Assembly: GCA_949430125.1 (NCBI GenBank) | Contig: CASQMQ010000022.1 | Span: forward strand, 1-37,235 | Origin: an uncultured Pseudomonadales bacterium | GTDB taxonomy: Bacteria > Pseudomonadota > Gammaproteobacteria > Pseudomonadales > Pseudohongiellaceae | Reading direction: 5' to 3' | DNA: 37,235 nucleotides | Part shown: one piece after another, positions 17,014 to 25,999 of the stretch | Layout of the letters: the number at the start of each line of letters is the position of its first letter | How positions within the stretch are numbered: the first letter of the stretch is position 1 | Made by a program: the position numbers and the translations under genes | The notes under the pieces: model-generated | Database searches by the model: none | The model's input: only the letters and a program-made list of their open reading frames with translations | Told to the model about the DNA's origin: nothing

Positions 17014-17304
17014 CTAATCAGTATCGCTTGATTTCACGCCTTCGTTCAAAAGAACTGATTGCGCGCCCGATCTTTCTATCATTTTTACTATTGCAGATTG
17101 GATAGTCTCATCCTCTCGTATATCACCTGCAGTGGTAAATCTTTCGGTTTGTGGCTGCGCCCCCTCTTCAGCGACAAGCTCAAGGAGAACTCCGTTTGCC
17201 GAGCAAGTGTTTGGCCCTAGATAGGTGATTTCAATCGTTGGATAACCCTGAAACCCCATTTTGGCTTTCTTAGATATTCTCTTTTTAGATTTTTCCAAAT
17301 TCAT
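17014..17304 (-). CDS. Conserved hypothetical protein
   Basis: This encodes 96 residues from the ATG at 17304; the open frame reaches further upstream (17358), but the conserved N-terminus begins at MNLEKSKKRISKKAKMGFQG. That basic start followed by YPTIEITYLGP and a TKV/GVLLELVAEEGA-like strand matches a small uncharacterised family widespread in Proteobacteria, usually encoded as about 100-130 residues. The late part has KMIERSGAQSVLLNEGV. The usual C-terminal CxxC region of longer homologs is absent here. Function unknown. It lies just downstream of the membrane-anchored DUF385-like gene, about 80 nt away. Confidence 0.6.
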   Translation of the reverse strand: MNLEKSKKRISKKAKMGFQGYPTIEITYLGPNTCSANGVLLELVAEEGAQPQTERFTTAGDIREDETIQSAIVKMIERSGAQSVLLNEGVKSSDTD

Positions 17305-17383
17305 AATTATTTTCTTTACCGGATATAACGCCCTTATTAGTAAGTGCTCAACGCACATGCACTGTTATCACTCCAACTGAATG

Positions 17384-17806
17384 CTAAGCGTCATTGGATA
17401 AGCGAAGTCGAACCGGGATCCCGTCGCAGCTTTCCCGACCACCACTAAACACCTCTATCAGCTGATCGGCCCAGCTATACTTTTGCCTACGAAGGTCATG
17501 GTAGAGGTCATGTGAGTCTGGATCTAGAGTGCCTTCATAAGATTGGGATTGACCCGCGCGATCTAAAACCACTTCGTTTGAGGTCTTCAGGTGATCCATC
17601 CAATAGGACTCTGAACCTCCATGCTCTATCCAGGATGCACCATCGTTATCAACAATCCAAATTCGAATTCGGCTAGACTCGCCATCTTCTTCGGCCCTCT
17701 CCAAAGTCACTACTTCTCCTCCGAGCTCAGAAGCGGCAATAGGAATTCCAATGAGCAGGACTGGTATTCCAACTAATAGTCCTAAAAACCAATAAGCGTA
17801 TTTCAT
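17384..17806 (-). CDS. Membrane-anchored DUF385/nitroreductase-like (split-barrel) protein
   Basis: This encodes 140 residues. One N-terminal membrane anchor (YWFLGLLVGIPVLLIGIPIA) precedes a small beta-barrel: EVVTLERAEEDGESSRIRIW, IVDNDGASWIEHGGSES, YWMDHLKTSNEVVLDRAGQ, and a C-terminal RRQKYSWADQLIEVF. The pattern "regulated strand, Trp-x-x-x-G, short helix with the DHL/L-N-P-x-V equivalent" recalls the DUF385 deazaflavin-dependent nitroreductase / PNPOx split-barrel fold. The call rests on this pattern only. A flavin or F420-like cofactor cannot be shown. Confidence 0.5.
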   Translation of the reverse strand: MKYAYWFLGLLVGIPVLLIGIPIAASELGGEVVTLERAEEDGESSRIRIWIVDNDGASWIEHGGSESYWMDHLKTSNEVVLDRAGQSQSYEGTLDPDSHDLYHDLRRQKYSWADQLIEVFSGGRESCDGIPVRLRLSNDA

Positions 17807-18444
17807 AATTCCTGCCTCTTCATGTGTGTATTGAGATGCAGATAGAATTTATTGAAGACAGAACAGTTTCAAACGCGTCCATATCCAAAAAATCAACCTG
17901 TCCCCGCCGATGTGCACGTAGCTTCTCCTGGAAGCCACAACAATAGCTATTTCAGCTGCACACCATCCCATTATGACGAGACTCGTAAACAAGTCCCAAT
18001 TGGACGCTCTATAAATGAGCAAGAAGGGAAAGGTAGGGTGGAATGACAATATAAGAAGAATAACAGCGACGTAAATTGGAGTCTACGCCTTCATTCGCTA
18101 TGCATTGGTAATGTGGTTGGCAGGTGCTTCTTTCAGTTAAGTTTGGGTCGGATCATTCGAGAGCTTTGACAACAGATAAGTGCTCTTTCTAGGCCGGTAT
18201 TCGATTGGCTAGATTCACGTAAATATGGGACGAAATACGAGCATACTTATGCAAAGTATTTGGTAAGCGAGTGACGCCAGTAGGAATGATGAAGATAGTC
18301 AGCCATTGAAGGAGCAAGCAAAGCTGATTTTGACTCTGTCCTTTAGAAGTCACGTAGTCCAGATTTATCTCCCGGAGATGGGTCTGTAGCGATGTTTTTT
18401 GCTATGATGCGCTGCTTTCCCCTTAAACAGGTCGTTTAGCAAGC
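17807..18444. other. Long intergenic region upstream of purK
   Basis: This stretch of about 640 bases has no gene I can support. A minus-strand open frame (17849-18049) is hydrophobic but lacks a ribosome site and family likeness. ATACTT-ATGCA-AAGTAT (18243-18259) is a small hairpin. The right end carries the purK promoter (listed separately). The region may be the left edge of the imported purKE segment. Confidence 0.3.
18400..18408 (+). promoter_or_regulatory. Extended -10 promoter of purKE
   Basis: TGCTATGAT is an extended -10 (TGn plus TATGAT, 5 of 6 consensus). It lies 36 nt before the purK ATG, giving a leader of about 30 nt. No strong -35 is visible, as expected for extended -10 promoters. 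A purine repressor box was not recognised. Confidence 0.45.
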
Positions 18445-19584
18445 ATGAAAGCGTTCTATAAAGACTTCAAACTAGGCATTATTGGTGGCGGACAGCTTGG
18501 TCGAATGCTGCTGCAGGCCTGCCCTAATTTCAATTTGCATACCTGTGTGCTTGACCCTAGCAAGGAGGGTCCTTGCAGTGGTTTGGCGAGCGAATACACA
18601 CAGGGGTCTCTACTAGACTATGAGACTGTCTATGCTTTTGGAAAGCATGTTGATTTGATTACTATTGAGATTGAAAACGTTAATATTGACGCGCTCTACC
18701 AACTGGAGCGTGAAGGCATCCCTGTTTATCCACAACCGAGTGTGATAGAAATTATTCAGGATAAGCGGGTTCAGAAACAATTTTTTCTTGATCACGATAT
18801 ACCTACTGCTGAATTTATCCTGGTGAATAATCGTAAAGATATTAAAGCCAATGCTGAATTTCTGCCTGCTTTTAATAAGCTGGGGAAGGGCGGCTATGAT
18901 GGAGGCGGTGTATTAAGTTTGGAGAGCGTAGCAGATATAGATAAGGCTTTTGATGATTATGGGCTGCTAGAAAAAACTATTGATTTTGAAACTGAGATTT
19001 CTGTAATCGCTGCAAGAAACTCACTGGGAGAAATTGCCGTATTCCCTGCAGTTGAGTGTATATTTCATCCTGTCTATAATTTGGTAGATTATTTGATTGC
19101 TCCAAGTTCATTGTCAAAAGAGATTCAGCAAACTGCCGAAGAGCTTGCTAGAAAAGTCATCACAAATCTTGATATTGTAGGGCTCTTAGCGGTAGAAATG
19201 TTCGTCACTAAGACAGGTGAAGTACTGGTAAATGAAGTAGCGCCAAGGCCTCATAACAGTGGCCATCAAACAATTAGTGCTAATGACACTTCTCAGTATG
19301 AACAACATCTTCGCGCTATTCTTGGTTTGCCCTTAGGTGCAACTGCGATTATTAAGCCTTCAGCGATGGTGAATCTTTTGGGTGAAGAAGGTTATACTGG
19401 ACCAGCAATATATGAAGGCCTGGAAAAGCTACTGAAAATCGAAGGTTCAAAACTAATTCTATATGGTAAGAAAATCACTAAGCCTCATCGAAAGATGGGC
19501 CATATTATAATTCTTGATGATGATATGAACGCACTAAAAGAGAAAGTTCAATTGGTTAAAAAGGCGATCAAAGTACTAGCATGA
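18445..19584 (+). CDS. purK: 5-(carboxyamino)imidazole ribonucleotide synthase PurK
   Basis: This encodes 379 residues with an ATP-grasp fold. PurK converts AIR, bicarbonate and ATP to N5-CAIR in purine synthesis. The N-terminal strand [17 protein letters not shown] (about 8-24), the [11 protein letters not shown] loop and [12 protein letters not shown] (about 263-274) are diagnostic. Length and sequence details ([57 protein letters not shown]) match the long Bacteroidetes-type PurK and not the 355-residue enterobacterial form. Codons are AT-rich compared with neighbours. Transfer is therefore suspected. It overlaps purE by 4 nt (ATGA). Confidence 0.95.
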   Translation: MKAFYKDFKLGIIGGGQLGRMLLQACPNFNLHTCVLDPSKEGPCSGLASEYTQGSLLDYETVYAFGKHVDLITIEIENVNIDALYQLEREGIPVYPQPSVIEIIQDKRVQKQFFLDHDIPTAEFILVNNRKDIKANAEFLPAFNKLGKGGYDGGGVLSLESVADIDKAFDDYGLLEKTIDFETEISVIAARNSLGEIAVFPAVECIFHPVYNLVDYLIAPSSLSKEIQQTAEELARKVITNLDIVGLLAVEMFVTKTGEVLVNEVAPRPHNSGHQTISANDTSQYEQHLRAILGLPLGATAIIKPSAMVNLLGEEGYTGPAIYEGLEKLLKIEGSKLILYGKKITKPHRKMGHIIILDDDMNALKEKVQLVKKAIKVLA

Positions 19585-20069
19585 CAAATTTACAGAATTC
19601 GAAAGTTGGCATCATTATGGGCAGCAGTTCCGATCTTAAGGTCATGGAAGCTGCAGCTGAAATCCTCAAGGAATTTGATATTGAGTATGAAATGTCAGTG
19701 GTATCTGCTCATCGGACTCCAGAGTCGATGATGGAATATGCAAAAAATGCGCGAGCTTTGGGCTTTACTGTGATTATTGCCGGTGCCGGCGGTGCTGCTC
19801 ATTTGCCGGGCATGGTTGCCGCTGTAAGCACTCTGCCGGTGATTGGTGTTCCCATTAAATCTACGAATTCAATCGATGGCTGGGATTCTGTTTTGTCTAT
19901 ATTGCAAATGCCTGCCGGAGTTCCAGTGGCAACAGTTGCCTTGGATGGCGCTAAGAATGCAGGAATCTTGGCGGCGGAAATCATTGGGACATTTGATGAG
20001 TCAGTTGCCGAAAAATTGGAGCAGCATAAAAACGCACTGAAAACTAAAGTTCAGGAAATGAAGATCTAG
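19581..20069 (+). CDS. purE: N5-carboxyaminoimidazole ribonucleotide mutase PurE
   Basis: This encodes 162 residues of class I PurE, which moves the carboxylate of N5-CAIR to give CAIR. The motifs [17 protein letters not shown] (phosphate loop), [11 protein letters not shown] (catalytic His), [14 protein letters not shown] and the [10 protein letters not shown] segment are all present in order. The gene order purK-purE with translational coupling is unusual for gammaproteobacteria, where purE normally precedes purK. With purK it forms a compact imported-looking pair of AT-richer codon use. Confidence 0.96.
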   Translation: MTNLQNSKVGIIMGSSSDLKVMEAAAEILKEFDIEYEMSVVSAHRTPESMMEYAKNARALGFTVIIAGAGGAAHLPGMVAAVSTLPVIGVPIKSTNSIDGWDSVLSILQMPAGVPVATVALDGAKNAGILAAEIIGTFDESVAEKLEQHKNALKTKVQEMKI

Positions 20070-20097
20070 TAGAAATTAGTTTTATCACCAATCATTA

Positions 20098-20619
20098 TTA
20101 CGAATCTGAACTATCCAGAACTTGCTGTAAACGTTGTCGTGGCTCGCCTTTTACTATTTTATAGTCCAATTCGTACTCTTTAAGCTTTTTAAGATATAGA
20201 TCGAATAATTCGTCGCGGTTGTGCGGATTTTCTCGGCGTGGATCGGCTTGCCAAGGAATATTCGAATCACACAAATAATAATGCCTGCAAAAATTATTCT
20301 TTTTGATGTTATTTTCAAAAGTACTATAAATCCACGAGTCGCAGTATCCATACTTCACTTCGCTCCAGATCATAATAACCAGCAAATCAGTGTCGCAAAT
20401 AATTCTTTCTGGCAAGTGAGAAAGAACCGTTAGTTCCTGTTTGTGTTGTTGCTTGGCAATTTCTAATAAGTCGTGTTGCTGATAAGAACCGTTTCCTTTG
20501 AGATAATCTCTGGCAGCTTCTGCAACAAGAGGTGTTTTCCAGTAATTAGCAAGCTGGGTTGCGAGGGTAGTTTTCCCTGAAGATTCAGGGCCCGTAATAA
20601 CTAATATTTCAGTGCTCAT
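20098..20619 (-). CDS. NadR-like P-loop kinase (AAA_28), possible nucleoside/thiamine kinase
   Basis: This encodes 173 residues: the kinase domain alone of the NadR ribosylnicotinamide-kinase type, without the HTH and adenylyltransferase parts. A Walker A loop GPESSGKTT (about 9-17) is followed by VAEAARDYL (lid/substrate helix), ERIICDTDLLVIMIWSE (Walker B-like CDTD), IPWQADPRRENPHNRDEL with the Arg pair typical of NadR kinases, and a C-terminal helix. NadR-like kinases phosphorylate nicotinamide riboside. Because the divergent neighbouring locus takes up thiamine, including a PnuC-family permease, phosphorylation of thiamine is an alternative. The substrate is not shown by sequence. Confidence 0.8.
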   Translation of the reverse strand: MSTEILVITGPESSGKTTLATQLANYWKTPLVAEAARDYLKGNGSYQQHDLLEIAKQQHKQELTVLSHLPERIICDTDLLVIMIWSEVKYGYCDSWIYSTFENNIKKNNFCRHYYLCDSNIPWQADPRRENPHNRDELFDLYLKKLKEYELDYKIVKGEPRQRLQQVLDSSDS

Positions 20620-20866
20620 TACAATAACTCTTGTGTACCGCTATAGTTCCCATGAAGGCTATTTCTGTTGTGATGATAACTAAAAAACTGTAAAAAATAA
20701 CTCCTAATAGAGATAACAGCCAGCTGCAAGAAAGTCGATTGGTAACTGCAAGAGTCCACTGCCAATTTTATTCGTGTGCCATTGATCATGGCTATGGAGT
20801 TACCAGCTGCTCAGCCATACCACCTACTATTTCCGGAAAAATCTCTCTAACTATTGCTTAAGTCAA

Positions 20867-20875
20867 TGCTATACT
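20867..20875 (+). promoter_or_regulatory. Extended -10 promoter of the thiamine locus
   Basis: TGCTATACT (TGn plus TATACT, 5 of 6 consensus) stands just before the TPP riboswitch, so transcription would start at about 20882 at the riboswitch's 5' edge. This placement is what a riboswitch-controlled operon needs. Confidence 0.5.
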
Positions 20876-20881
20876 AATCCC

Positions 20882-20972
20882 AGTTCCTTAGGGGTGGTCA
20901 ATTGACCTGAGATTCTGGTGAGAGCCAGTCAACCCTAGAACCTGATCCGGTTAATACCGGCGTAGGAAAAGG
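20882..20972 (+). ncRNA. TPP riboswitch (thi box)
   Basis: The thi-box core is unmistakable: TTCCTTAGGGGTG at the 5' side, CCTGAGA (HMP-ring-binding internal loop), ACCCTAGAACCTGATCCGG and TTAATACCGGCGTAGGAAA on the 3' side. Stem P1 pairs TTCCT (20884-20888) with AGGAA (20964-20968), and CCGG/CCGG forms P5. A P3 hairpin GACCTG... CTGG/CCAG is present but short. It lies about 70 nt before the TonB receptor gene, with no obvious intrinsic terminator, so control is probably at translation initiation. Confidence 0.96.
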
Positions 20973-21040
20973 ATGCATACCACATCTCATCACACGTCCA
21001 AATAATACCGGGTCTCTTAAATTAATTTTTGGAGAGACTC

Positions 21041-23125
21041 ATGTCTAATGCTTTTTACAAACCTACTATAGCCTTACTCTTAGTCGCCCTTCTGAGCTCC
21101 ACGCGAGGTCTTGCTGCGGCCGCAGAAAATGCCATCGAAGAAATCGTCGTTACAGCAGATTTTAGAGCTAGAAGTGAGTTGGATATGGCGACTAGCGTCA
21201 CAGTGATGACGGAAGCAGTTATAAAATCTAGGTCAGCCCAGCATTTTGAGGAGTTGGCGAACGCCGTTCCCAATGTTAACTATGCTTCTGGGTCAAATCG
21301 CGCGCGTTTTTTCCAGATCCGGGGCATCGGCGAGCGTAGTCAATTTGTAGCACCCATTAATCCCTCGGTTGGCTTTCTCGTGGACAATGTAGATTTTAGC
21401 GGGGCGGCCACCATTGCTACCATGCTGGATGTTAAGCAGGTTGAAATACTGCGTGGACCTCAGGGAACGAGATACGGCGCCAATGCGCTAGCTGGCCTGA
21501 TCAACGTCAAGACTCACGATCCAGAGGATCAGTTTGCAGCGAGTTTGAAACTCGGCGCGGCAGATTACAATACACAAGCGATTACGGCAGTGGTAACCGG
21601 GCCGGTTACCGAAAGCGTTAGGGCTCGATTGGCGGTGGGGAGCCATCGATCCGATGGATACTATGAAAACTCATTTCTGCGAACAAAGAGAAATAATTCA
21701 CAAGACGAACAATCCATTCGTGGGAAATTAAGCGCAGAAATGTCTGCCAATTGGCAGTTGAATTTTTCTCTGTCCCACGTCGATATCGATAACGGCTACG
21801 ATGCATTTACTCTGGATAATTCACGTACCACGCTCTCTGATGAGCCAGGTCAGGACCAACAAGAATCTCTTGCATTGGCCATTGACAGTAGCTGGCAACT
21901 CGATAATTTTGATTTAAAGCTCATCGTGGGTCTCGCCGATTCCGATATGGAATATGGTTACGATGAGGACTGGACCTTTGCAGGCATACACCCAGATGGC
22001 TATATGTCACGAGACAATTACATCCGTGATAGGAAAACTCAGAGTCTGGAGTTCAGATTCCTATCCAACGATAGTAGCAGGCTGTTTGCCGATTCAACCG
22101 ACTGGCTGTTCGGTGTGTACACATTAAAAAGCAGTGAGTCATTGAAGCGAGAGTACACCTTCCTCGCTTCTGACTTTCGCAGCGACTACGATTTTGATAC
22201 TGCCGCGGTCTTCTTCCAATTGGATTCATCTCTTAGTGAAAAACTTACCCTGGAAACAGGTTTGCGAGTCGAAAGACGCGACACGATTTATAGAGACTCA
22301 GAATTGCTTGGCTTTTCGCCCACGGAAACTCTATGGGGCGGTAGAGTTGCTGCTAAGTACCTTTTAAATTCGAATACCATAGCCTACGCCAGTATTGCTC
22401 GGGGATATAAGGCCGGTGGGTTTAATACCGATGGTACATTGGATGCAGATTTACGAGAGTTTGGCGAAGAGTTCCTAGTTGAATATGAAATGGGAATTAA
22501 ATCGAGCTTACTCGAAAACAAATTACATCTTAAAGCGGCTTGGTTTCATGATGATAGGCACGAACAGCAGGTAAAGAGTTCCATTGGAAGAATTCGTGCC
22601 AACGGAAGTACTGAATTTGTCGATTTCATAGGCAACGCGGCCGAAGGGACAAATAACGGTGTAGAATTTGAAGCGGTTTGGTATCCCTCAGAGCAATTGG
22701 GTCTAACAGCCAGTTTAGGGTTGTTGGATGCGACCTTTGATTCTTTTGTGAATTCTGCAAATCAGGATCTATCAGGGCGTGATCAAGCCCATGCGCCGGG
22801 ATATATGGCACATTTGGCAGCTGATTATAATCTAGGTGCCTGGTCTCTTTCAGTTTCACTCGATGCGAAAGATGATTTCTATTTTTCCGACAGTCATAAC
22901 ATACAAAGCGATCCCTATGAGCTGTTAAATATGAACCTCAGCTATTCTAGCGAACAATGGACCCTGAGTTTTTGGGGACGTAATCTTACCAACCAAGATT
23001 ACGCTGTTAGGGGGTTCTTCTTTGGGGAGTTCGGCAATGATCCAAGAAAAGGATACGCCCCTGAGCCCTATGTTCAATTCGGTGAACCACGAATGGTTGG
23101 AGTTAGCTATGAGGTCCAGTTATGA
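21041..23125 (+). CDS. TonB-dependent outer membrane receptor, probably for thiamine
   Basis: This encodes 694 residues from the ATG at 21041, preceded by GGAGAG at the right distance; a TTG 12 nt upstream is unlikely. There is a signal peptide (…TRGLAAAAEN), then a TonB box EEIVVTA and a plug domain (VTVMTEAVIKSRSAQHFEE, VPNVNYASGSN, QIRGIGERSQF, VEILRGPQGTRYGANALAG). A 22-strand-type barrel follows and ends with the aromatic-rich SYEVQL. It lies directly under the TPP riboswitch and is co-transcribed with a thiamine-binding protein and a PnuT-like permease. Thiamine-repressed TonB receptors of this kind (OMP_thi) are known in other bacteria, so thiamine or its derivative is the best guess for the ligand. 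Confidence 0.92.
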   Translation: MSNAFYKPTIALLLVALLSSTRGLAAAAENAIEEIVVTADFRARSELDMATSVTVMTEAVIKSRSAQHFEELANAVPNVNYASGSNRARFFQIRGIGERSQFVAPINPSVGFLVDNVDFSGAATIATMLDVKQVEILRGPQGTRYGANALAGLINVKTHDPEDQFAASLKLGAADYNTQAITAVVTGPVTESVRARLAVGSHRSDGYYENSFLRTKRNNSQDEQSIRGKLSAEMSANWQLNFSLSHVDIDNGYDAFTLDNSRTTLSDEPGQDQQESLALAIDSSWQLDNFDLKLIVGLADSDMEYGYDEDWTFAGIHPDGYMSRDNYIRDRKTQSLEFRFLSNDSSRLFADSTDWLFGVYTLKSSESLKREYTFLASDFRSDYDFDTAAVFFQLDSSLSEKLTLETGLRVERRDTIYRDSELLGFSPTETLWGGRVAAKYLLNSNTIAYASIARGYKAGGFNTDGTLDADLREFGEEFLVEYEMGIKSSLLENKLHLKAAWFHDDRHEQQVKSSIGRIRANGSTEFVDFIGNAAEGTNNGVEFEAVWYPSEQLGLTASLGLLDATFDSFVNSANQDLSGRDQAHAPGYMAHLAADYNLGAWSLSVSLDAKDDFYFSDSHNIQSDPYELLNMNLSYSSEQWTLSFWGRNLTNQDYAVRGFFFGEFGNDPRKGYAPEPYVQFGEPRMVGVSYEVQL

Positions 23126-23382
23126 AAGCATCAGTTGATATAAGCCTCTATCCATTGAAAGATGAATATATTCCCGCTATTAAGGAATTTATCGAAAGAG
23201 TGCAGCGATACCCCGAGGTCGCGGTGGTACGTAATGACCTATCGACGCAGCTCTATGGTAACTATGAGCTGATAATGGATCTTTTGAAGGTTGAGGTTAG
23301 GCTAAGCTGGGAGAAATACGGTAAAAGTATTTTTGTTATCAAACTACTGGGAGACGATCTCCGGGGTCTCTCAAGTGATTGA
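23122..23382 (+). CDS. YkoF/MTH1187-type thiamine-binding protein
   Basis: This encodes 86 residues, about one module of the thiamine-binding YkoF/MTH1187 family. The start VDISLYPLKDEYIPAIKEFI (strand then helix) and the end LSWEKYGKSIFVIKLLG fit the ferredoxin-like module. YkoF of Bacillus has two such modules and binds thiamine and HMP. There is no signal peptide, so it is probably cytosolic. The ATG overlaps the receptor's stop by 4 nt (ATGA), and the stop overlaps the next gene, giving a tightly coupled operon. Confidence 0.85.
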   Translation: MKASVDISLYPLKDEYIPAIKEFIERVQRYPEVAVVRNDLSTQLYGNYELIMDLLKVEVRLSWEKYGKSIFVIKLLGDDLRGLSSD

Positions 23383-23989
23383 ATTTCTGAACACTGTCGG
23401 GGAACAATTCCTGCTAAATTCATTGCTGGAATTATCGGCAGTAGCGTTTGCGATTGCCTATCTTGTTCTGGCGGTCAGAGAAAATATTCTTTGCTGGTTA
23501 GCAGCCAGCGTTTCTACATTCATTTTCCTTTACATCTTCTGGGGTGTGAATCTCTACATGGAGTCTGGTCTGCAAGTTTACTATCTTGCGATGGCAGTCT
23601 TCGGCTGGTATCAGTGGCGAAGCGCCAAGGACGGTTCGACGAACTTACAGGTTTCGATGTGGAGCATGCGGCAGCATTTAACAGCCCTAACCCTTATCGC
23701 CTTGCTTACCTTTATATCAGGGTATCTGCTGAATTCTGGAACCGATGCTCAACTGCCATATTTAGATTCATTGACGACATGGGGAAGCGTTGTTACTACC
23801 TATATGGTGACGCGCAAGATATTGGAAAACTGGATCTATTGGCTGGTGATCGATTCTATTTCAATCTATCTGTATATCGACCGTGAGCTGTATTTCACCG
23901 CAATACTGTTTGCTGTGTATATAGTCATTATCTTCTTTGGCTGGCTCGCCTGGTCAAAAAGATACCAACCGAATATGAAAACCGCTTAA
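23375..23989 (+). CDS. pnuT: PnuC-family transporter (PnuT-like thiamine permease)
   Basis: This encodes about 204 residues from the GTG at 23375, preceded by CGGGG; the open frame begins earlier (TTG at 23333), but the receptor and binding-protein genes already cover that part. Seven or so membrane segments are visible. The PnuC/T signature NLYMESGLQVYYLAMAVFGW (Trp-rich, residues about 50-70), TTWGSVVTTYMVTRKILENW and IYWLVIDSISIYLYIDREL are present. PnuC members carry nicotinamide riboside, and PnuT members carry thiamine by facilitated diffusion with trapping by phosphorylation. The riboswitch and the neighbours point to thiamine. Confidence 0.88.
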   Translation: MIEFLNTVGEQFLLNSLLELSAVAFAIAYLVLAVRENILCWLAASVSTFIFLYIFWGVNLYMESGLQVYYLAMAVFGWYQWRSAKDGSTNLQVSMWSMRQHLTALTLIALLTFISGYLLNSGTDAQLPYLDSLTTWGSVVTTYMVTRKILENWIYWLVIDSISIYLYIDRELYFTAILFAVYIVIIFFGWLAWSKRYQPNMKTA

Positions 23990-24206
23990 AGCAGGCCCTA
24001 GGCTCCTAGACAAGATGGTGGTCCATGGTCAATTTGTTATTAGGCTCACTAATAGTGAATTTCTATTTATCTTATCAATTTCGATATCTTGAATAATTCT
24101 TTCAAGATATAAATTAGCTAGTTCATTATTCTGAATTTCCTGGCGCCACTGCTCTGCTGCAAAAATACAGCGAGAATTGTTTCTGAGGAAGCGGGTATGA
24201 CGCTGT

Positions 24207-25907
24207 TTATTGGCAGCTGAAATTTGCGGCAATCCAATTGTCTGGATTGTTCTCTCCACCAATAGGGCCGCTGAATCTAGCCTGCTGTGGGAATGTGCAG
24301 AGCAGCCGCTCATCGTCGATGTCGCCGTCGGTGCTATGCGTCACTGTTAGTGATTCGGGTGCCATGCCATTCTCTACCCAGTCTACGAGTGGAACGAGTT
24401 TGTCCCAGTTGTTTGGGCCGGGGCCACCACCGCAGTGGCCCATGCCGGGGGCTAGGAATAGACGCGAGGAATCATTCGCATCGTTGAAGCTACCCTCGAA
24501 GGTAGTGTCTACCATATCGTTGAAGTAGTTCACTGTTGCGGTAGCGACAGAGAGAGCGTCGCTGAGTCCGTGATAGACGATGAGCTTGCCGCCGCGGGTC
24601 TTTAGGAAGCTGGAAAGGTCAGGATCGGTCGCGTCCATGATGGAGCTCATTAATTCAGCATCACCGTTGGTGAAATCATCTACGCTGAAATCTAGCCAGT
24701 GAAATTCCGGGTTCATACCACCGGCTCGCGCTGAGTAATTAGGGTCGTTTAGATTCGGTATCGTTACGCCGGGGTCTTGTTCATAGAAGAGGTAGTTAAC
24801 ATGGTCACCGGCGGGGCCTCGCAGCATGCCGGGTGCCATGCCGTTGCTTTCACTAGGAACGAATAAACTAATCCAGTCGAGTTCCGACCCCTTGGTCTTG
24901 CCAGGGTAAATGATGGTGCCGTTGCTGTCGGAGGGGCCGCTATAGAAGTCCGCGATGGTCTGGATTTGTGCTTGGTTAAAACATGCGCCACCGGTGGATG
25001 ATGAGGGGCACATGAAGTCGGATAGATCTGAGCTTGGATTGAAGTCGCAGGCTAGTGGATTGTTCAGCACGCCGTCACGTATACCATCGTTGGCATCGCA
25101 CTTCTGTAGAACTGCGTCATTGAGTAGTCGAATGAGTTCTACACTATCTCGTCGTCCGTCGCCGTTGCTATCGATCGCGAGATTTCCAGCGAAGTTGTCC
25201 TTGAACATGCGCTGCAGATTCCAGGTGCCTGCCGCATTCATCGCCTGATAGTAGTTAACTGGCGCGCCAGCGACGATGCCGTCGAAATCGTTCGGGTATC
25301 TCTGTGCCTCCATAAGGCCCTGGCGTCCGCCAGTGGAGCAGCCCTCGAAGTAGGAGTAGTCAGGGGCTCTATTGTAGTAGCTGTTTACCAACGTTTTACC
25401 GGCCATGACCGTCAAGTGCACTGCGCGGTAGCCGAAGTCGATCTCCGCCTGACGGTTGTTATAGCCGAAAGCTGAACCGGGTTCGGTGCCACTGTCGTGA
25501 CCGGTGTTGCTATTCGTCACTGCGTAGCCTTCGGCTACTCTGTGGTTGGCAAAGTCTAGATCGCCGTCCTTGCCGCCATCGCCCCACTGTAGAAAGCGCC
25601 CGTTCCAATTGCCGATCAGGGGCAGCTGTGCGTGGAAGTGAATGGCTGGAGAGATGATGCCGCGCACATAGCAATAGGGAGAACTCGATTGATCGTTTTC
25701 TCTCACGGTAGCTTCAGTGATGGTAAGATTACGAACTTGTTGCAACGCCTCACAAGCCTGACTTTGCCCTAAAGAAGCTGCCTGGGCCAAGCTACTGCTG
25801 GGCAAGGCCGTTAAACTAGCAGCTAGGCACAGTGCAGATAGATAGCTGTGCTTTAACCCGGTTAAAAGGGAATGGTAAGTGAAAGCCGAAGTCTCGATCT
25901 TAGTCAT
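24207..25907 (-). CDS. Tannase/feruloyl-esterase family hydrolase, secreted
   Basis: This encodes 566 residues from the ATG at 25907, with AAAGG about 8 nt before it; a TTG at 25958 lengthens the frame but is less likely. There is a signal peptide (to about SLAQA), then an alpha/beta-hydrolase with FLQWGDGGKDGDLDFANHRV and the nucleophile elbow GCSTGGRQGL (Ser about 191). The catalytic Asp is in YHGLSDALS and the His in PGMGHCGGGPG. An EF-hand-like DSNGDGRRD (lid Ca2+ site) is present. All are features of the tannase/feruloyl esterase family, which cleaves aromatic esters of plant or algal polymers outside the cell. No terminator is obvious. The exact substrate is unknown. Confidence 0.92.
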   Translation of the reverse strand: MTKIETSAFTYHSLLTGLKHSYLSALCLAASLTALPSSSLAQAASLGQSQACEALQQVRNLTITEATVRENDQSSSPYCYVRGIISPAIHFHAQLPLIGNWNGRFLQWGDGGKDGDLDFANHRVAEGYAVTNSNTGHDSGTEPGSAFGYNNRQAEIDFGYRAVHLTVMAGKTLVNSYYNRAPDYSYFEGCSTGGRQGLMEAQRYPNDFDGIVAGAPVNYYQAMNAAGTWNLQRMFKDNFAGNLAIDSNGDGRRDSVELIRLLNDAVLQKCDANDGIRDGVLNNPLACDFNPSSDLSDFMCPSSSTGGACFNQAQIQTIADFYSGPSDSNGTIIYPGKTKGSELDWISLFVPSESNGMAPGMLRGPAGDHVNYLFYEQDPGVTIPNLNDPNYSARAGGMNPEFHWLDFSVDDFTNGDAELMSSIMDATDPDLSSFLKTRGGKLIVYHGLSDALSVATATVNYFNDMVDTTFEGSFNDANDSSRLFLAPGMGHCGGGPGPNNWDKLVPLVDWVENGMAPESLTVTHSTDGDIDDERLLCTFPQQARFSGPIGGENNPDNWIAANFSCQ

Positions 25908-25999
25908 GGTAGTACCTTTCTTATTTTTAACTAGATTTAATAGGTTGTTTTCGGGCAATGATTCGACTCTACCATTTTAAGCACTAATGAGTAAAAGCC

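Noticed and set aside
17849-18049. Hydrophobic 66-residue minus-strand frame
   Set aside because: No ribosome site and no family; equally explained as chance in non-coding DNA.
24029-24313. 94-residue minus-strand frame at the end of the tannase gene
   Set aside because: It overlaps the tannase C-terminus in another frame, and its remaining part lacks any recognisable sequence.
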